Assembly: GCA_002423075.1 (NCBI GenBank)
Contig: DIUS01000008.1
Span: forward strand, 1 to 8,205
Source: Microbacteriaceae bacterium UBA6152
Lineage (GTDB): Bacteria; Actinomycetota; Actinomycetes; Actinomycetales; Microbacteriaceae
Reading direction: 5' to 3'
Length of the DNA stretch: 8,205 nucleotides
Every line of letters starts with the position of its first letter. Positions within the stretch are counted from its first letter, which is position 1. Below are positions 5,999 through 8,205 of the stretch, piece after piece. The translations under genes were made by a program, and so were the position numbers. The notes under the pieces were generated by a model that worked only from the letters and a program-made list of their open reading frames with translations, was not told the DNA's origin and did not search any database.

Positions 5999-7240
5999 TC
6001 AGGCGACGCGCACGGGCATGCGCTTGATGCCGTGCACAAAGTTGCTGCGCAGGTAGTCGATGTCTCCGGTGCGCTCGAGGGTCACGTCGCGCGAGAGCAG
6101 CTCTTCGAACATGATGCGCAACTCGATGCGGGCGAGCGCGTTGCCGAGACACATGTGGGGGCCGCCGCGACCGAACGACATGTGCTCGTTCGGGTTGCGC
6201 GTGACGTCGAAGCGGTATGGGTCGTCGAAGACCGAGTCGTCGCGGTTGCCCGAGGCGAACCAGACAACAAGCTTCTCGCCCTCGCGGAGCTGGGTGTCAG
6301 AAAACTCTGTGTCGCGGGTGACCGTGCGACGGAAGTGGTACACCGGCGAGGCGAACCGCAAGAACTCTTCGACCGCCCACGGAATGAGCGAGGGGTCGTT
6401 CTTCAGCAGCGCCATCTGGTCGGGGTTGTTGAGCAGGTTGTTCATCGAGTGCGTGATCGTGTGCCGCGTCGTCTCGTTGCCGGCGACGACGAGTAGCAAG
6501 AAGTTGGTGTTGAACTCGTGCTCACTGAGCGGCTGACCGTCGCTCGGCACGCCGTCGGCGAGCAGAGTGATGAGGTCGGTGCCGCCCTTGCCGCGCCGCT
6601 CAGCGGCGAGGTGCCGACCGTACTCGTAGACCTCGATCGCCGCGGGCGAGCGGAACGGCACGTGCCGATACTCGTCGCTGTCTGCCGAGCCGATGAGCAC
6701 GTCGGCGTGCTCGGGGTCGGTGTTGCCGACCATGCGGTTGCCCCACTTGATGAGCTGGCCCGTGTCGCTGTCAGGCACGCCGAGCAGTCGCGCGAGCACC
6801 CGGATCGGAAAATCAGCGCTCACCTCGTCGACGAAATCGAACTCGCCCTTCGCGAGCGCAGCATCCACCGTCTTGGCCGTGATGCCGCGCAAGAACGTCT
6901 CGTACTTGGCGACCGCCTGCGGCGTGAACTCCCCCTGCAGCATGCGGCGCAGAGCGCGGTGCCGCAGCCCGTCGGTCTCGAGAAGCGATCGCCGCTGGTC
7001 TTGCAGCTCGGGGTCGACCTCTTCAAGGTTCGTGAACTTGGTCGACGTGAACGTCTCGGTATCACGCAGAATCCGAACGATGTCGTGGTAGCGGGTCGCC
7101 GACCAGAAGCCGCTGTTAGGCGCCTCTTCGGTCGAGTAGTGCAGGCCGGGTGTCGCGCGCAGCTCGTCGAACACCCCCCAGGGCGCTCCGTTGGCGAAGA
7201 GATCGAGGTCGGCGAGAGTGAGATCAGTCGTGGTCGACAT
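5999..7240 (-). CDS. Cytochrome P450, CYP124/125/142-like group
   Basis: A 413-residue soluble bacterial P450 with all hallmarks. These are the I-helix AGNETTR (253-259, oxygen activation, Glu in place of the more common Asp), the K-helix ExxR (E292-R295), and the heme-binding loop FGRGGPHMCLG (356-366) with Cys364 as the thiolate ligand. The AGNETTR motif and the LRSNFVHGIKRMPV ending resemble the CYP124/125/142 group, which often oxidises lipids, terpenoids or steroids; substrate here is unknown. P450s also open the oxidation of cyclic secondary amines in some mycobacteria, beside a glutamine-synthetase-like gene, which makes the present neighbourhood notable. No ferredoxin or reductase gene is in the window, so redox partners must come from elsewhere. 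ATG 7240 has an AGCAGG SD six bases upstream. An in-frame ATG at 7336 would run through the promoter and operator and is rejected. Confidence 0.93.
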   Translation of the reverse strand: MSTTTDLTLADLDLFANGAPWGVFDELRATPGLHYSTEEAPNSGFWSATRYHDIVRILRDTETFTSTKFTNLEEVDPELQDQRRSLLETDGLRHRALRRMLQGEFTPQAVAKYETFLRGITAKTVDAALAKGEFDFVDEVSADFPIRVLARLLGVPDSDTGQLIKWGNRMVGNTDPEHADVLIGSADSDEYRHVPFRSPAAIEVYEYGRHLAAERRGKGGTDLITLLADGVPSDGQPLSEHEFNTNFLLLVVAGNETTRHTITHSMNNLLNNPDQMALLKNDPSLIPWAVEEFLRFASPVYHFRRTVTRDTEFSDTQLREGEKLVVWFASGNRDDSVFDDPYRFDVTRNPNEHMSFGRGGPHMCLGNALARIELRIMFEELLSRDVTLERTGDIDYLRSNFVHGIKRMPVRVA

Positions 7241-7266
7241 GAGCGCCTGCTTTCGTAGGAAGCGAT

Positions 7267-7284
7267 TTGTTCGGATGCTAACGA
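7267..7284. promoter_or_regulatory. Operator copy d of the shared 18-bp palindrome
   Basis: TTGTTCGGATGCTAACGA matches the consensus except for T at position 2 and T at position 13. It begins 26 bases upstream of the P450 start and covers that gene's predicted -10 box. It is also the only copy in the P450-MarR gap, so it is the candidate autoregulatory site. Confidence 0.72.
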
Positions 7285-7303
7285 ACTTCGGCGCGCGCGT
7301 CGA
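7275..7303 (-). promoter_or_regulatory. Predicted P450 promoter
   Basis: On the minus strand a TCGACG (-35, 7303-7298) and a TAGCAT (-10, 7280-7275) are separated by exactly 17 bases. Each matches consensus at four of six positions. The -10 lies inside operator copy d, so occupancy should block transcription. Confidence 0.5.
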
Positions 7304-7352
7304 GTCCTGAGATGGGGGCGTGCGATTGCGTAGCATTCACCGCCACCGACGC

Positions 7353-7363
7353 GGCGTGACGCC
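7353..7363. promoter_or_regulatory. Short palindrome upstream of the MarR gene
   Basis: GGCGT and ACGCC flank one central base. It lies about 43 bases before the MarR start and could be an extra control site, but short GC-rich palindromes arise easily by chance. Confidence 0.2.
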
Positions 7364-7381
7364 CACGCCGAGCCGCGCCGG

Positions 7382-7388
7382 TAATAAT
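7382..7388 (+). promoter_or_regulatory. Candidate -10 element of the MarR gene
   Basis: TAATAAT is a rare AT-rich patch in this GC-rich gap and sits 17 bases before ATG 7406, directly ahead of the AGGAGG SD. No good -35 is seen at normal spacing. Confidence 0.35.
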
Positions 7389-7405
7389 GAGCGCAGGAGG
7401 TTTCG

Positions 7406-7906
7406 ATGCCCAGCGCACACACGCTCGCCGAGACAGAAGAGCAGGTCGTCACGAAGCTCGGCACTCTGCCCCTCGATTTCGAGGCCATGGCGGTCGTGTC
7501 GAATCTGTTCCGCGCGGCGAACGCCACGCGCAACTACCTCGAGCGCAGCGTGCTCGCCGAGAGCGGCCTGTCGTGGACAGCTTTCGTCGTGCTCTGGGTC
7601 ACGTGGATCTGGGAGCCGATCGAGACGCGTCAGATCGCCGAAGAAGGTGGCTTCTCGAAGGCCACGCTCACCGGCGTGCTCGGCACCCTCGAGACCAAGG
7701 GCTATGTCATGCGCGAGCGCAGCGAGAAAGACGGTCGGCTTGTCAACGTCACCATGACTCCCGCGGGCCGCACCCTCATGACCACGCTGTTCCCGACCTT
7801 CAACAGCCACGAGCAGACCATCTCGAGCACGATCGACCCCGAGCGTCGGCGCGAGCTCGCCGAGATGCTGCGCGCCGTGACTCAGGTCACCGAGGGGGCT
7901 CGGTAG
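7406..7906 (+). CDS. MarR-family winged helix-turn-helix transcriptional regulator
   Basis: A 166-residue protein of typical MarR length. Helical segments for dimerisation lie at about residues 25-50 and at the C-terminus (135-162). The winged HTH lies between: RQIAEEGGFSKATLTGVLGTLETKGY (75-100) holds the recognition helix, and RERSEKDGRLVNVTMTPAG (103-121) is the wing with the family's conserved D-x-R pattern. MarR proteins bind as dimers to roughly 16-20-bp palindromes, usually repress, and are released by small ligands. The ATG has a perfect AGGAGG five bases upstream. It is divergent from the P450, and the five 18-bp palindromes in this window are the right size for such a dimer. It is therefore the leading candidate regulator of the cluster; the ligand may be the substrate amine or an intermediate. 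The role is inferred from proximity and is not shown directly. Confidence 0.9.
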   Translation: MPSAHTLAETEEQVVTKLGTLPLDFEAMAVVSNLFRAANATRNYLERSVLAESGLSWTAFVVLWVTWIWEPIETRQIAEEGGFSKATLTGVLGTLETKGYVMRERSEKDGRLVNVTMTPAGRTLMTTLFPTFNSHEQTISSTIDPERRRELAEMLRAVTQVTEGAR

Positions 7907-7947
7907 AGCAATTGTGCTCCGGATGCCCGCACCATGGGCATCTGCCC
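7906..7947 (+). terminator. Tandem small hairpins after the MarR stop (candidate terminator)
   Basis: GAGCA/TGCTC (7906-7919, 4-base loop) starts on the last base of the stop codon. It is followed by GATGCCC/GGGCATC (7922-7942, 7-base loop). The second stem competes with an alternative GGGCA/TGCCC pairing (7936-7947). There is no T-run. These may separate MarR from the aldehyde dehydrogenase, which has its own promoter. Confidence 0.4.
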
Positions 7948-7987
7948 TACCGCTCGCGACGCGCCCCAATATCGCACTGTTCCTTTC

Positions 7988-8011
7988 GCTAGCCGACTAA
8001 GGTCGGCTAGC
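7988..8011. promoter_or_regulatory. Perfect 10-bp inverted repeat in the aldehyde dehydrogenase promoter
   Basis: GCTAGCCGAC (7988-7997) and its exact complement (8002-8011) flank a TAAG centre. It fills the space between the candidate -35 (7985-7990) and -10 (8008-8013) and ends one base before operator copy e. It looks like a binding site for a second regulator; with no T-run it is a poor terminator. Confidence 0.5.
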
Positions 8012-8013
8012 AT
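8008..8013 (+). promoter_or_regulatory. Candidate -10 element of the aldehyde dehydrogenase gene
   Basis: TAGCAT is identical to the predicted P450 -10 and likewise abuts or overlaps the 18-bp operator. The -35 at 17-base spacing (TTCGCT) is weak. The transcription start would fall near 8020, inside operator copy e. Confidence 0.45.
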
Positions 8014-8030
8014 CGTTCGTATCCGAATGA
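8013..8030. promoter_or_regulatory. Operator copy e of the shared 18-bp palindrome
   Basis: TCGTTCGTATCCGAATGA is the copy closest to the consensus, with near-perfect dyad symmetry. It ends 26 bases before the preferred GTG start of the aldehyde dehydrogenase and overlaps its predicted transcription start. Confidence 0.78.
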
Positions 8031-8056
8031 CTCGCGACAGCAAGGGAGCCGCCCGC

Positions 8057-8205
8057 GTGCAGACCGCAGAGCACCAGGTCGAACTGGCCGGACTGACCGT
8101 CGACACGCGGCACTACATCGGCGGCGAGCGCGTCGCGAGCGCCGAGCAGTTCGAGAGCATCTCGCCCATCGACGGCGCCATCATCGCGCACGTCGCGCGC
8201 GGAGG
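8057..8205 (+). CDS. Aldehyde dehydrogenase, N-terminal fragment (cut by window edge)
   Basis: The first 49 residues are visible. HYIGGERVASAEQFESISPIDG followed by IAHVARG is the typical N-terminal pattern of NAD(P)-dependent aldehyde dehydrogenases (hxIgGew...f...nPatg..ia.va). The Cys and Glu of the active site are beyond the edge, so specificity cannot be read; a PuuC-like role on a gamma-glutamyl aldehyde is only a contextual guess, and HpaE/semialdehyde-type enzymes start similarly. GTG 8057 is preferred because AAGGGAG (8042-8048) lies eight bases upstream. An in-frame ATG at 8027 lies within the operator, only a few bases after the predicted transcription start, with no SD. The gene follows MarR in the same direction, but a 150-base gap with its own promoter and operator suggests separate transcription. 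Confidence 0.82.
   Translation, partial: MQTAEHQVELAGLTVDTRHYIGGERVASAEQFESISPIDGAIIAHVARG

Noticed and set aside
6187..6206. TCGTTCGG half-site inside the P450 gene
   Set aside because: There is no matching second half (GCGCGTG in place of CRAAYGA), so it is a coding coincidence.
6518..7258. Long rightward open frame opposite the P450 gene
   Set aside because: It is antisense to a complete P450 with heme loop and I-helix motifs; no family resemblance was seen.
7241..7336. N-terminal extension of the P450 from ATG 7336
   Set aside because: It would translate across the predicted promoter and operator copy d, and ATG 7240 has an SD.
8027..8056. Upstream in-frame ATG for the aldehyde dehydrogenase
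   Set aside because: It overlaps the operator and would be only a few bases into the transcript, without an SD; GTG 8057 has AAGGGAG at good spacing.
1..8205. Possible tRNA genes, CRISPR arrays, insertion sequences or attachment sites
   Set aside because: No cloverleaf-like sequence, regularly spaced repeat, transposase frame or flanking direct repeat was seen.

Overview
The window is GC-rich (about 65% by eye), with GTG/TTG-capable starts, strong Shine-Dalgarno (SD) sequences, one apparently leaderless gene and a MarR/APC/P450 gene content. It looks like an actinobacterium, probably of the Microbacteriaceae type. That placement is an inference from style, since no rRNA or marker gene is present. 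No tRNA, rRNA, IS element, CRISPR array or phage gene was seen.

Layout, left to right. A leftward unit holds an APC-family amine/amino-acid permease (2195-708), a 93-residue sigma-region-4-like helix-turn-helix protein (625-344) and the start of a PuuD/peptidase C26-type class I amidotransferase-fold hydrolase (347 to the left edge). Divergent from it is an acetoacetate-decarboxylase-superfamily gene (2391-3203). This runs tail-to-tail, with overlapping stop codons, into a second leftward unit made of a PuuA/GlnA-like glutamine-synthetase-family ligase (5072-3723) and a HIT protein (3652-3200). Divergent from the ligase is a second, GMP-synthase-like class I amidotransferase (5168-5884). It converges on a cytochrome P450 (7240-5999). 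Divergent from the P450 is a MarR-family regulator (7406-7906), followed by an aldehyde dehydrogenase cut by the right edge (8057 onward).

The gene set resembles the gamma-glutamylated amine (Puu-type) catabolic logic: import, ligation of glutamate to an amine, oxidation, aldehyde dehydrogenation, then release of glutamate by a C26 hydrolase. No FAD amine oxidase (PuuB) is visible here, and a P450 and an acetoacetate-decarboxylase-like enzyme are present instead. The cluster may therefore process an amine different from putrescine. The substrate cannot be told from sequence.

The most striking signal is regulatory. An 18-bp imperfect palindrome, consensus TCGTTCGKATNCRAAYGA, occurs five times. 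All five copies lie in promoter regions: before the permease, the decarboxylase-like gene, the ligase/amidotransferase pair, the P450/MarR pair and the aldehyde dehydrogenase. No copy of this arrangement was seen inside genes. It most likely defines a local regulon, with the MarR protein as the first candidate repressor. Several unusually perfect hairpins (652-688, 5935-5974, 7988-8011) add further unexplained control structure.
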